Counted from the stretch's first letter, positions 9,259-18,800 are shown. The stretch: DNA of 43,594 nt from Bacteroidales bacterium (GCA_017524785.1 JAFXUY010000080.1:1-43594); one strand, 5' to 3'. Program-made: numbers and translations. The notes: generated from the letters alone by a model not told the origin.

Positions 9259-9662
9259 ACACACTGAGCACAAAGAAGAAATTAGACATACGATTCAGCG
9301 AGGTGGACTCGATGGGCGTGGCATGGCACGGCAGCTACATGATGTACCTCGAGGATGCCCGCGAGGCCTTCGGCGAGAAGTACGACCTGGGCTACCTGCG
9401 CTTCTTCGGCGAAGGCTACTATGCCCCGCTGGTCGATGTGCAGCTGAAATACAAGAACCCCATCATCTACGGCATGCACCCCGAGATAGAGATTGTCTAC
9501 ACACCCACCGAGGCTGCCAAGATAGTGTTCGACTACAAGATAACCGACGGCGACACCCTGCTGGCCACTGCCCACACGGTGCAAGTATTTATGGACAAGC
9601 AGTACAAACTGGTACTGGGGAACCCGCCGTTCTTCGAAGAGTGGAAAAAGAAATGGTTGTAA
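9255..9662 (+). CDS. 4HBT/YbgC-type acyl thioesterase
   Basis: It probably releases or edits acyl chains on the ACP, as ApeK does in arylpolyene clusters. It has 135 residues from a GTG start at 9255 that overlaps the previous stop (GTGA). The hallmark segment is VDSMGVAWHGSYMMYLEDA: Asp18 is the likely catalytic residue, followed by the hotdog helix with Glu and Arg (EDAREAF). The tail FFEEWKKKWL is amphipathic. It overlaps the next gene by 10 bp. No ATG near the start preserves the first strand (KKLDIRFSEVD), which supports the GTG choice. Confidence 0.87.
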   Translation: MNTLSTKKKLDIRFSEVDSMGVAWHGSYMMYLEDAREAFGEKYDLGYLRFFGEGYYAPLVDVQLKYKNPIIYGMHPEIEIVYTPTEAAKIVFDYKITDGDTLLATAHTVQVFMDKQYKLVLGNPPFFEEWKKKWL

Positions 9663-11323
9663 AACTAGCAGATAACATATACTCGCCCCTTGGGGCAACG
9701 ACATGGGAGAACTACCAAGCCGTGATGGCCGGGCAGTGCGCGCTGAAGCAATACAGCCTGCCCGACGGCTCGCTATATACAGCATCGCTGTTTGATAGGA
9801 TTCTAGAGAATCTAGAAGATCTAGATAAGCCCACCTTCTTCGAACAAATCTGCATCGTGTCGGCCAGCGATGCCATAGCCCGCGCCGGCATCGACCCCAA
9901 GTCGCCGCGCTGCCGCTTCTTCCTCTCCACCACCAAGGGCAACGTGCACCTGTTGGCCAAAGGCGAGACTGAGCGCGCTTTGCTTGGCACCTCCGCCAAC
10001 CTCATCTGTCGGCACTTTGGCAATCCCAACCCACCATTGGTGGTGAGCAATGCCTGCATCAGCTGCCTCAGTGCCCAAATAGTGGCCATGCGCAGCATCG
10101 AGGCAGGACTCTGCGACACCGCTGTGGTGATAGGCTGCGACGTGCAGTCGGAGTTCATCATCAGCGGCTTCCAATGCCTTCATGCCCTCTCGCCCGACCA
10201 GTGCCGTCCCTTTGATAAAGACCGCTGCGGACTGAACCTCGGTGAAGCTGCCGCCACAATAGTCTATGCCGAATCAAAACATTCAACACTCTTGTCACAA
10301 ACTAAATGGGTGGCCGAAGGAGGTGCCATGTGCAACGACGCCAACCATATCAGCGGTCCGTCGCGCACAGGCGAAGGCTCATACCGCTGCCTGCAAGCCC
10401 TCGACATCAATAAAGACGAGTTGGCTTTCATTAGCGTCCACGGCACCTCCACGCTCTACAACGACGAGATGGAGAGCATAGCAATAGACCGTGCCGGCCT
10501 AGCCGACGTTCCCCTGTTCAGCCTCAAAGGCATCTACGGCCACACCATGGGTGCCGCCGGTGTACTCGAGACCATCCTCTCGATGCAGGCCGTGGAGCAC
10601 GGTGTGGTGTTCGGCACCCGCGGCTTCGAGAACCTCGGCGTAAGTCGCCAGGTCAATGTCAGCGTCGACTGCCGCACCACCAACAAGCAGAGCTTCGTCA
10701 AGCTACTTTCCGGCTTCGGCGGATGCAATGCAGCAATGAAGTTCAGCCTGACGGATAATTCTAGATTATCTAGAGATTCTAGAGATTTTAGAAAATCTGG
10801 CATCAATGCCATATACATCACACCTACTGCCGAAGAACTTGTGGAGCTCTACCGCAAAGAGGTGGGCGACTATCCAAAGTTCTTCAAGATGGACCCCCTG
10901 GCCCGTCTGGGATTTGTAGCCAGCGAGATGCTGTTGAAGGAGTGCCCCAAGGCCGACTACGGCGTGCTGCTTTTCAACCGCAGTTCGTCGATGGCCGACG
11001 ACATGGCTTTCCAGGCCACCATTCAGAGCCACAGCGAGTGGTTCCCCTCCCCTGCCCTATTCGTCTACACCCTGCCAAACATCGTCACCGGCGAGATAGC
11101 CATCCGCAACCACTTCCAGACCGAGACCAACTTCATGGTGCTCGACTCACCACGCACCGGCATCATGGCCGAACAGATAGCCCTGGCTGCCCAACACGGC
11201 CCACAGATAGCAGGATGGTGTGAAGTGGACGCCAACGAAAACTATACCGCTGCACTCATTGCCGTGCCGCAAAACACAACGAAAGAAACGATAGAAAACG
11301 AATTAAACAAAATATTAAAATAA
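9653..11323 (+). CDS. Beta-ketoacyl synthase with a C-terminal partial ketosynthase-like domain
   Basis: It has 556 residues. The KS domain (about 1-366) has Cys135 in SNACISCLS, His263 in SVHGTSTLYND and His297 in IYGHTMGAAG, so it should be active. The remaining about 175 residues (384-556) resemble half of a second ketosynthase: PALFVYTLPNIVTGEIAI recalls the KS segment before the active-site strand, but no catalytic Cys follows. The linker 368-382 (DNSRLSRDSRDFRKS) is encoded by a TCTAGA-rich repeat, and residues 47-59 by another. The partial domain may be a dimerisation or chain-length element. The start is the ATG at 9653, overlapping the thioesterase gene; the N-terminus is short for a KS. 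Confidence 0.85.
   Translation: MVVKLADNIYSPLGATTWENYQAVMAGQCALKQYSLPDGSLYTASLFDRILENLEDLDKPTFFEQICIVSASDAIARAGIDPKSPRCRFFLSTTKGNVHLLAKGETERALLGTSANLICRHFGNPNPPLVVSNACISCLSAQIVAMRSIEAGLCDTAVVIGCDVQSEFIISGFQCLHALSPDQCRPFDKDRCGLNLGEAAATIVYAESKHSTLLSQTKWVAEGGAMCNDANHISGPSRTGEGSYRCLQALDINKDELAFISVHGTSTLYNDEMESIAIDRAGLADVPLFSLKGIYGHTMGAAGVLETILSMQAVEHGVVFGTRGFENLGVSRQVNVSVDCRTTNKQSFVKLLSGFGGCNAAMKFSLTDNSRLSRDSRDFRKSGINAIYITPTAEELVELYRKEVGDYPKFFKMDPLARLGFVASEMLLKECPKADYGVLLFNRSSSMADDMAFQATIQSHSEWFPSPALFVYTLPNIVTGEIAIRNHFQTETNFMVLDSPRTGIMAEQIALAAQHGPQIAGWCEVDANENYTAALIAVPQNTTKETIENELNKILK
9793..9828. repeat. In-frame TCTAGA repeat inside the ketosynthase gene
   Basis: AT-rich tandem copies of (A/G)ATCTAGA occur in an otherwise GC-rich gene. 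TTCTAGA (9801-9807) and TCTAGAA (9811-9817) can form a small hairpin with a 3-nt loop. It encodes the acidic/hydrophobic stretch FDRILENLEDLDK without breaking the frame. Confidence 0.8.
10754..10798. repeat. Second in-frame TCTAGA repeat, at a domain linker
   Basis: Four degenerate copies of a 9-11-bp TCTAGA-containing unit encode the polar linker between the ketosynthase domain and its C-terminal partial domain. It is the same family as the copy at 9793-9828, about 1 kb upstream in the same gene. Confidence 0.85.
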
Positions 11324-11332
11324 AGTAAAACA

Positions 11333-11593
11333 ATGGAAGAACTCATCCTCAAACTGAAGAAAGAAATCATCGAAGTCCTGAACCTCGAAGACATCAAACC
11401 CGAAGACATCGACGAGAACGCCCCCCTGTTCGGCGGCGAAGGCCTGGGCCTCGACAGCATCGACGCCCTCGAACTCATCGTGCTCATGGAGAAAAACTAC
11501 GGCATCAAGCTGCAGGACCCCAACCAGGGCAAGGAAATCTTCAAGTCCATCAACGTGATGGCCGACTACATCAGCAAGAACCGCACCAAGTAA
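11333..11593 (+). CDS. Acyl carrier protein (second of two)
   Basis: It has 86 residues. The phosphopantetheine Ser lies in GLGLDSIDALEL, a strong ACP signature, and is preceded by the FGGEGLGL loop seen in specialised ACPs of pigment and polyketide clusters. It lies 9 bp after one ketosynthase gene and 80 bp before the KS/CLF gene. It probably carries either the aryl starter or the elongating chain; which of the two ACPs has which role cannot be read from sequence. Confidence 0.94.
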   Translation: MEELILKLKKEIIEVLNLEDIKPEDIDENAPLFGGEGLGLDSIDALELIVLMEKNYGIKLQDPNQGKEIFKSINVMADYISKNRTK

Positions 11594-11595
11594 AC

Positions 11596-11670
11596 GAGCT
11601 GTAAGCTGTGAGCTGTAAGTTTTAAGTGGACGCCGTCCTACTTAAAGCTTAAAACTTAAAGCTTAAAACT
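11596..11670. repeat. AGCTGTAAG / TTAAAGCTTAAAAC repeat block
   Basis: The gap between ACP and KS/CLF genes consists of AGCTGTAAG-like direct repeats followed by AAGCTTAAAAC-like repeats. The two halves can pair (AGTTTTAAG with CTTAAAACT), giving an imperfect hairpin. A near-copy is at 24330-24420, also between genes. Confidence 0.85.
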
Positions 11671-11673
11671 ATA

Positions 11674-13794
11674 ATGATTGACATTGTAATCACTGGCACC
11701 GGCATTGTGTCGGCAATAGGCGTAGGCAAAGAGGAGACACTACGCTCGCTGCAGGAGCAACGCAGCGGCATCCGTCCGTTGCGATACCTGAAGACGGAGC
11801 ACCACGAGTTCCCCGTGGGCGAAGTACAGCTCAGCAACGACGAGATGTGCGCCCTCCTCGGCATCGACCCCACCAAGCAACCCACCACACGCACTGCGCT
11901 AATGGGCATGGTGGCCCTCAAGGAGGCCCTCGAACAGTCGGGACTCAGCCCCGACCAATATCCACACATCCCGCTCATCTCCGGCACCACTGTCGGCGGC
12001 ATGGACAAAAGCGAGCAGTACTACCTTGACTTCCTTGAGAACGACAGCCGCAACGAGTATATACGCACCCACGACTGCGGTGCCTGTACCGAGATGATGG
12101 CCGACCACTTCGGCCGATTCAAGATGCTGACGACACTGTCGACCGCATGCTCGTCGGCCGCCAACGCCGTAATCACTGGTGCCGAGCTGATACGCGCCGG
12201 CCGTGCCGAATGCGTGGTGGTAGGCGGAACAGAGTGCATCACCAAATTCCACCTCAACGGCTTCGCCTCGCTGATGATTCTCGACAAGGAGCCATGCCGA
12301 CCCTTCGACGCCTCGCGCGCCGGACTGAACCTCGGCGAGGGAGCTGCATGGTTGGTCATTGAAACCGCCGAGCACGCCAAACTCCGCGGTGCCAAGTCGC
12401 TGGCACGCCTGGCAGGCTACGGCAACGCTTGCGACGCCTTCCACCAGACAGCAACATCAAACGACGGCGAAGGCCCCTACCGCGCCATGAAGCAAGCCCT
12501 CGAATGCGGCGGCATCACACCCGACCAAGTTGATTACATAAACACCCATGGCACAGGCACAGGCAACAATGACTTGACAGAGAGCGAGGCCATGCGCCGA
12601 CTCTTCGGCGAGCAGGTGCCGCCATTCTCGTCGACAAAAGCCTTCACTGGCCACACGACCTCGGCCTCGGGCACCATCGAGGCCGTCATCTGCATACTCG
12701 CCATGCAGCAAAGCTTCATGCCCGTCAACTTGCGCTTCCATGATGCTGGCCAATGCCTCACGCCAGTCCATGAGACAACAAAGAAGCCCCTGCACTATGT
12801 GCTCAGCAATGCCTTCGGCTTCGGCGGCAACGACAGCGCCCTGCTCTTTGAGAATGAAGGTATGACTGCCAGGAACGATAATTCCTCATTCATCACTCCT
12901 AATTCCTCATTGAAAAAGGTCTACCTCCTCTCCGCTGCGCAGATATCGGCCCAGGAGCCGTTGTGCGACGACTGGAAGGAGAACCCTGTGGCCCTCACCG
13001 AGCCGCTGACCCGCAGCCGCGAGGCCGACTACAAGCAGTTCATCCCGCCGCTTGAGGCACGCCGCATGGGCCGCATACTGAAACGCGCCATTGCCACTGC
13101 CCGCAAAGCGCTAGCCGACGCTGCCATAGAGACACCACAGGCCATAGTTACCGGCACGGGTCTGGGTTGCATCGAGAACACCGAGATATTCCTCGACGCC
13201 CTCTGCCGCGAAGGCGAGGACCAGATGATGCCCACGCGCTTCATGTCGTCGACCCACAACACAATGTCATCAATCGTAGCCATCAACCTGCAGGCTCACG
13301 GATACAATGCCACCTACGCCCATAACACCGTCTCGTTCCAGAGTGCCCTGATGGACGCCCTGCTGCAACTGCGCCGCGGTGCCGTCGGCAACGCCATGGT
13401 CTGCGCACACGACGAGATGACCCCCGGCTACCACGCCCTGCTCTGCAAAAGTGGCTACCTAGCAGGCAAGAAAGCAACAGAATGCGCCGTAAGCATGGTA
13501 CTGGCCAATGAGAATAACGGCAGTGCCATCTGTGAGGTGGCAGGCATGCGCTTGCTGCACCGTCCCACCGAGGCCGAGAAACAAAATGCCTTGGAAGAAC
13601 TCCTTGCCGAAACCAGAACCGCCGACTACCAGATGACAGAAGGTTATCCCGAACTCTTCGGCGTTAACTACACTACGCCTGCCCTCGACGTCTATGCCGC
13701 CGCCCACTTGCTTAACGTCAAACCCATCGTGGTACGATACAACGACGAAAACCATTATTCATTAATATTATTGCGCCCATGTTCCGACTGCTAA
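11674..13794 (+). CDS. Ketosynthase fused to a chain-length-factor-like domain (KS-CLF)
   Basis: It has 706 residues. Residues 1-395 form an active KS: Cys159 in STACSSAANA, His292 in NTHGTGTGNND, His327 in FTGHTTSASG, and FGFGGNDSAL. Residues 416-706 form a second ketosynthase-like domain in which the active-site Cys region reads HNTVSFQSAL (551-558): Thr stands where Cys should be, and the His motifs are also lost. This matches a chain-length factor (CLF), which pairs with a KS in type II polyketide systems; in characterised arylpolyene clusters KS (ApeO) and CLF (ApeC) are separate proteins. The linker 402-414 is encoded by an AT-rich repeat. The gene overlaps the next by 16 bp. Confidence 0.88.
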   Translation: MIDIVITGTGIVSAIGVGKEETLRSLQEQRSGIRPLRYLKTEHHEFPVGEVQLSNDEMCALLGIDPTKQPTTRTALMGMVALKEALEQSGLSPDQYPHIPLISGTTVGGMDKSEQYYLDFLENDSRNEYIRTHDCGACTEMMADHFGRFKMLTTLSTACSSAANAVITGAELIRAGRAECVVVGGTECITKFHLNGFASLMILDKEPCRPFDASRAGLNLGEGAAWLVIETAEHAKLRGAKSLARLAGYGNACDAFHQTATSNDGEGPYRAMKQALECGGITPDQVDYINTHGTGTGNNDLTESEAMRRLFGEQVPPFSSTKAFTGHTTSASGTIEAVICILAMQQSFMPVNLRFHDAGQCLTPVHETTKKPLHYVLSNAFGFGGNDSALLFENEGMTARNDNSSFITPNSSLKKVYLLSAAQISAQEPLCDDWKENPVALTEPLTRSREADYKQFIPPLEARRMGRILKRAIATARKALADAAIETPQAIVTGTGLGCIENTEIFLDALCREGEDQMMPTRFMSSTHNTMSSIVAINLQAHGYNATYAHNTVSFQSALMDALLQLRRGAVGNAMVCAHDEMTPGYHALLCKSGYLAGKKATECAVSMVLANENNGSAICEVAGMRLLHRPTEAEKQNALEELLAETRTADYQMTEGYPELFGVNYTTPALDVYAAAHLLNVKPIVVRYNDENHYSLILLRPCSDC
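12879..12911. repeat. In-frame TAATTCCTCATT repeat at the KS-CLF linker
   Basis: Two exact copies of TAATTCCTCATT (12879-12890 and 12900-12911), 21 bp apart, encode a Ser/Asn-rich linker exactly at the junction of the ketosynthase and chain-length-factor domains. Confidence 0.85.
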
Positions 13795-14132
13795 TACTCG
13801 TAGCCATACAGACCGCATTCTTGGCCGGAGGGCAGGTGCTGCTGAAACTAGCCATGGCACAGCTACCCAAGTTCAGCTGGACGTGGAGCTATTTCAAAGC
13901 CGTGGCCACCGACTGGTGGCTCGCCGCCTGCGGCGTAAGCTTCGGCGTGGCTACCGTGCTATGGCTCTACATCCTCAAGCATTTTCCCTTCTCGCAAGCC
14001 TACCCCCTGACGGCATTGGGCTACATCTTCGGCATGGTGGCCGCCATCCTCGTCTTCGGTGAACACGTGCCATTTGCCCGATGGATAGGAGTTGTGCTGA
14101 TTGTGGTCGGATGTTTTTTTATTATGAGATAG
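13779..14132 (+). CDS. Small EamA/SMR-like four-helix membrane protein
   Basis: It has 117 residues with four predicted membrane helices (about 3-25, 42-62, 70-90 and 97-116). The sequence AYPLTALGYIFGMVAAILVFGE followed by a last helix is typical of EamA/DMT half-transporters such as ArnE/ArnF, which flip lipid-linked sugars. In this cluster it could move a polyprenyl-linked sugar or lipid intermediate made by the glycosyltransferase at 15108. Its start lies inside the end of the KS-CLF gene, and it ends 1 bp before the LolA-like gene. It probably works as a dimer or multimer. Confidence 0.82.
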   Translation: MFRLLILVAIQTAFLAGGQVLLKLAMAQLPKFSWTWSYFKAVATDWWLAACGVSFGVATVLWLYILKHFPFSQAYPLTALGYIFGMVAAILVFGEHVPFARWIGVVLIVVGCFFIMR

Positions 14133-14133
14133 T

Positions 14134-14736
14134 ATGAATGCCTCAAAATATATACTGACTGCACTGCTTGCGATGGGGCTTGGACTGCATGCTCAGACAG
14201 TGCCACTCGCTGGTTCACAGCGTGCCGAAGCGCTGACAGCCATAGCAGCGGCCCAACAGCCTAAGCCTGGCAAAACATTGAACTACACCTTTGTGCAGAC
14301 CAAGCACTCGCCTCTGCTGGCACAGGATGCTGTGTCGAAAGGCAAACTCACCCTTGGCAACGACCGAACAATGCGTTGGCAATACGTCGAGCCGCAAGCA
14401 TTTGCTCTAGTTGTCGAAGGCGACTCCATCTACACCATCACTGGCGGCAAGCGCAACTCGCTGTCTGGCGCCAGCGGCAAGATGACCCGCGGCCTGGCAC
14501 AGATGATGATGCAGATGACCGACGGTGCCAGCCTGACAAACGACAAGCTGTTCGAGACCACACTCACCGAAGAAGCTGGCAGCTACCGCGCCACCCTCGT
14601 GCCAAAACGGCGCGACATGAAGCGCATGATGCAGCGGGCCGTGCTCACCTTCGACCATAAGACACTGCTCATCAAGAGTGTGCGCCTAATAGAGAAAGAC
14701 GACAGCTATACACAGATTGATTTCACACTGCAATGA
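14134..14736 (+). CDS. LolA-like outer-membrane carrier protein
   Basis: It has 200 residues, with a signal peptide (MNASKYILTALLAMGLGLHA before Gln) and a LolA/LolB-type beta-sheet pattern: YTFVQTKHSPLLAQ, then GKLTLGNDRTMRWQYVEP and FALVVEGDSIYTI. The F-x-Q-x-K/R and MRWxYxxP elements are characteristic of LolA relatives. It probably shuttles the finished lipid-like pigment across the periplasm to the outer membrane, as proposed for ApeL. It sits between the EamA-type transporter and the second dehydratase, overlapping the latter by 4 bp (ATGA). Confidence 0.86.
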   Translation: MNASKYILTALLAMGLGLHAQTVPLAGSQRAEALTAIAAAQQPKPGKTLNYTFVQTKHSPLLAQDAVSKGKLTLGNDRTMRWQYVEPQAFALVVEGDSIYTITGGKRNSLSGASGKMTRGLAQMMMQMTDGASLTNDKLFETTLTEEAGSYRATLVPKRRDMKRMMQRAVLTFDHKTLLIKSVRLIEKDDSYTQIDFTLQ

Positions 14737-15107
14737 AGGTACTTGATGAACTGATGAAAGTGGAACGTGCCGCATTCGAGAATGTCGACGGCAGCCTTCG
14801 CGTCGCCGCCACCCTGTCGGCACGGCGCAACAGCGCGGTGTACAGCGGACACTTCCCCGACCACCCTGTCACACCCGGCGTGCTTATGCTTCAGGCTGTG
14901 GTTGAATTGTTATCGCAGGCCACCGGCAAGCACCTGAAACTGCAAAAGGTGAACAATGTCAAGTACCTGGCCATGATGGGACCCGACGACATCGACGGCT
15001 GCACGCTGGCAGCCACCCTATCGGCCGACAACGTGGCCACCGCAGCCTACACCAAAGCTGACAAGACCTACGCAAAGATAAAATTGACTTTAACTAATGA
15101 AAACTGA
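14733..15107 (+). CDS. Hotdog-fold beta-hydroxyacyl-ACP dehydratase (ApeI/FabZ-like), keeps His but has Gln for the acid
   Basis: It has 124 residues. The FabZ/FabA active-site segment is clear: YSGHFPDHPVTPGVLMLQAV, with His40 in GHFP and the PVxPGV turn. Fourteen residues after His, where FabZ has the catalytic Glu (FabA an Asp), there is Gln54. The protein alone therefore lacks the acid. In FabZ dimers the His and Glu of one active site come from different subunits, so pairing with the Glu-retaining hotdog protein at 8845 would rebuild a complete site. It is coupled to the LolA-like gene (ATGA) and followed at once by the glycosyltransferase start. Confidence 0.84.
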   Translation: MKVLDELMKVERAAFENVDGSLRVAATLSARRNSAVYSGHFPDHPVTPGVLMLQAVVELLSQATGKHLKLQKVNNVKYLAMMGPDDIDGCTLAATLSADNVATAAYTKADKTYAKIKLTLTNEN

Positions 15108-15854
15108 ATGACCTACTGCACCATCATACCGACCTACAACAACGTCCGCACGGTGGCTGACATCGTGAGGCGCACACTGGCGGTATGCCAAAAGGTGATA
15201 GTGGTCAACGACGGCAGCACCGACGACACCCTCACCATGCTGGAACCGTTGAAAGACAAGATACAGCTGATAACATACACTCGCAACCGTGGCAAGGGCC
15301 ATGCCCTGCGCCTCGGTCTGGATGCCGCCCGCAATGCTGGCTACGACTATGCAGCCACAATCGACAGCGACGGACAGCACCGCCCTGAAGAGATACCACA
15401 GCTTGTTTCGGCAGCCACGCAAGCAATTAAGCAATCAAACAATCAAGCAATACTAGTGGTCGGTAGCCGGAATCTGCAGGCTGACGGCATGCCTGCCGGC
15501 AACACCTTCGCCAACCGATTCAGCAACTTCTGGTTCCGGGTGCAGACGGGCATCAGCCTACCCGACACACAAACCGGCTTCCGCCTCTACCCCTTGCACC
15601 ATCTGCCCTGCCTTGGCCTGCTCACCGCACGCTATGAGAGCGAACTGGAATTGCTGGTGTTCAGCGCTTGGCGCGGAGCAAGGCTAGTGCCTGTGGGCAT
15701 AAGCGTGAGCTATCCTGGCGACCGCGTCTCGCATTTCCGCCCTTTTTGGGACTTCTTCCGCATCTCGCTGCTCAACACAGCGCTGTGCATCATCGCACTG
15801 GTCTACGGCTACCCCAGAATGCTAATAACAAAACTCTTAAACCATAATTCTTAA
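15108..15854 (+). CDS. Family 2 glycosyltransferase, dolichyl-phosphate-mannose-synthase-like
   Basis: It transfers a sugar or similar group from a nucleotide donor, probably to a lipid or to the pigment. It has 248 residues. GT2 signatures are IIPTYNN at the N-terminus, VNDGSTDDT around 36-44 and the metal-binding DSDGQH (Asp86, Asp88). VVGSRN and the QTGFRLYP segment follow as in DPM1/YcbJ-type enzymes. One membrane-associated hydrophobic stretch lies near the C-terminus (LNTALCIIALVYG). An in-frame 8-bp repeat encodes QAIKQSNNQAI, in a loop before VVGSRN. Relatives of this type occur in arylpolyene and flexirubin clusters. Confidence 0.87.
   Translation: MTYCTIIPTYNNVRTVADIVRRTLAVCQKVIVVNDGSTDDTLTMLEPLKDKIQLITYTRNRGKGHALRLGLDAARNAGYDYAATIDSDGQHRPEEIPQLVSAATQAIKQSNNQAILVVGSRNLQADGMPAGNTFANRFSNFWFRVQTGISLPDTQTGFRLYPLHHLPCLGLLTARYESELELLVFSAWRGARLVPVGISVSYPGDRVSHFRPFWDFFRISLLNTALCIIALVYGYPRMLITKLLNHNS
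15421..15452. repeat. In-frame CAATCAAG 8-bp repeat in the glycosyltransferase gene
   Basis: Four tandem 8-mers (CAATTAAG, CAATCAAA, CAATCAAG, CAATACTA) encode a Gln/Asn-rich loop. The same octamer family is found in frame in the esterase gene at 22282-22316. Confidence 0.85.
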
Positions 15855-15864
15855 CTCATAACTG
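15831..15864. repeat. AACTCTTAA / AACTCATAACT repeat between genes
   Basis: Degenerate tandem units of the form TTAACTC lie between the glycosyltransferase and the MMPL genes. The same family recurs before tRNA-Leu at 38546-38578. Confidence 0.7.
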
Positions 15865-15866
15865 CG

Positions 15867-18800
15867 ATGACCAAGTTGCTGCTGCGCATACACGACTACC
15901 TCATGGCCCACCGCCTGTTGGCCATCGCTAGCCTGCTGGTGTTGCTAGCCTTAGGTGTGGTGCTGGCACTGCAGCTACGCTACGAAGAGAACATCGCCGA
16001 CTTCCTGCCACGCAGCAAGGAAAACGCCAAACAAGCAGCCGTATACAACGCCCTCGGCGACCAAGGCCAAATTACCGTTATCTTCCGCCCCAGCGAAGAG
16101 GCAGGCGAAGAGGATGTTATGGACGCCATCGACCTCTTTGCCGAGACTTTCACCGCCACTGATGTGCAGGCCCGTGCTGACGAAAGCGATGCCATGGCCG
16201 CCATCGCCGCCGTGGGTGATCGCATAGCGTTATATCTCATGCCCGACGACTATCGCCGCATCGACTCGCTACTGGCTGAACCCGACTACATTGCCACATG
16301 CATGGGGAATGTGCGACAGACCCTCTCTATGCCGCTGCTGCCTATGGTGAGCGACATGATTGTAGCCGACCCACTGAACCTCTTCTCTCCTGCCATGGGC
16401 CGCCTGCAGGCCCTCAACCCCAGCAGTCGCTACGAGGTGCAGGATGGCTATATATTCGATGACAAAGGCAATGGTTTTGCCTTCCTGTCGAGCCCCTATG
16501 GCTCTAGCGACACCCGCCGCAACGGGGCTTTAGCCGACACACTCTATGCCACCATCAACAGCATAAACAATGCATTGCAAGGCACAGTGACAGTAAGCGC
16601 TGTTGGAGCGCCGTTGATAGCTGTCACCAACGCCACACAGATAAAACACGACAGTTTCCTGGCCATTGCGCTGGCCGTGGTGCTGATAGCGATAATACTG
16701 TGGTTTGCCATGGGTCGCAAGCGCAACGTGCTGTGGCTAGGCTTCTCGGTGGCCACGGGCTGGCTGTTCGCACTTGCGGTAATAGCCATCTTCAAGACAG
16801 AGATTTCCATCATCGTCGTCGGCATAGGATCGGTGCTTGTCGGCATCGCCGTCAACTATCCGCTGCACTATTTGGAGCACTTGAAAGACCACCCCGACCG
16901 TCGCGAAACATTGCGCGAGATGGTGGAGCCACTGGTCACGGGCAACATAACCACCGTAGCGGCTTTCGCATGCCTGGTGTTCGTCAAGGCCGAAGCCATG
17001 CGCGACCTAGGCCTCTTCGGTTCACTGATGCTGGTGGGCACTATAGGCTTCACAATGATATTCCTGCCGCTATGGGCCAAAGGCGGAAAGCGGAGAGTGG
17101 AAAACGTAACGTTGAAACCGGAGAATAGTGTGCGAAAAACTCCTGCATGGGTGTTCTGGGTCATTGTGGGCATCACCGTGGTGCTGGGCTACTACAGCAC
17201 ACGCGTGGAGTTCGACTCTGACCTGCACAACATCAATTATATGACCGCCGAGCAGCAGCGCGACCTCGACATGCTGAGTGGCAGCGTTGACGAGGGCAAC
17301 CTAACTTATGTTGTCGCTGAAGGACATACTCTTGAGGAAGCTCTGCAACACAACGACGCCCTTGGACTAGACGGTGTGGCGGCTCTGATGCCCTCATTGG
17401 AAAGGCAGCAGGAAGCCCTCGCAAACTGGCAGCGCCTGATGGCAGCCCATCCTGACTTGGCCGATGCCGTGCGCATCGAAGCCCGCAAGGCCGGCTTCGC
17501 CAACGATGCCTTCGCTCCATTCCTCGACCGCCTAGAAGCAACCTACACACCCGAAGCCTGTACCCTCGACAGCGACCTCGGCCTGCTGGCCAAGAACTAT
17601 ATCCTACCCACTGACACTGGCTACTACGTGGTGAACTATGTGCACGACACTACACACAACACACCACAATATACACACTCATTCGCATTTACCCAGAAAG
17701 AAGTAGGCAGCGGACTGGTGAACGCACTGAACGACGATTTCAACTATATACTCTACGTCTGCTCGTTTGTCGTCTTCGCCTTCTTGTGGCTGGCGCTGGG
17801 CCGCCTGGAGTTGGCGCTGATGGCGTTTCTGCCCATGGCTATGGGCTGGCTGTGGATTCTAGGCATCATGGCCTTGACCGGCATCAAGTTCAACATCGTC
17901 AACATCATACTGGCCACCTTCATCTTCGGCCAAGGCGACGACTACACCATCTTCATCACCGAAGGTCTGTTGTATGAGAACGCTACAGGCCACCGCCGCC
18001 TGAAGGAATACCGTCGCAGCGTGATAATGTCGGCGCTGCTTATGTTCGCCGGCATAGGCACCCTTATCGTCGCCAAGCACCCGGCCATGCGCTCGCTGGC
18101 CGAGGTGGCCATGATAGGCATGGGCAGCGTGGTGCTGATGGCCTGCGTGGTGCCGCCTATGGTGTTCCGATGGCTGACTATGAGCAAAGGCGAGAAACGC
18201 CTGCGGCCTATCACCATCAGCCGTATTCTCATCACTGTGGTGCCACTGCTGGTGTTCATAGTATTCGCCTTCGTCGTGGCAACCCCGTTCACACTGCTAC
18301 TATTCCTGACGCCTGCTCCTAGAGACAAGAAACGAATGCTCTACCATCGCTTTATCTGCTCGGTGGCGTGGCTCGGCGCACGGCTGATGCCGCGGGTGAA
18401 ATTCCGCACAGAAAATCTCACTGGCGAGGACTTTGGCAAACCTGCCGTGATAGTGGCCAACCACCAGTCGCACCTTGACCTGCTGTGCATACTGTTGCTA
18501 AACCCGAAGATTATAATCCTCACCAAGAACTGGGTGTGGCGCAACCCATTATACGCACATATCATACGCTATGCCGAGTTCCTGCCCGCCGAGGCCGGCT
18601 ACGACAAACTCATGCCCAAACTGCGCGACCTTGTAGGGCGCGGCTATTCCATAATGATATTCCCCGAAGGCACACGCACTCGCGACGGACACATAGGTCG
18701 CTTCCACAAGGGAGCCTTCATGCTTGCCGACGAGCTAAGACTGCCTCTGTTGCCGGTGTATATCCACGGTGCCTACGACGTGTGGCCACGCCACGAGAGC

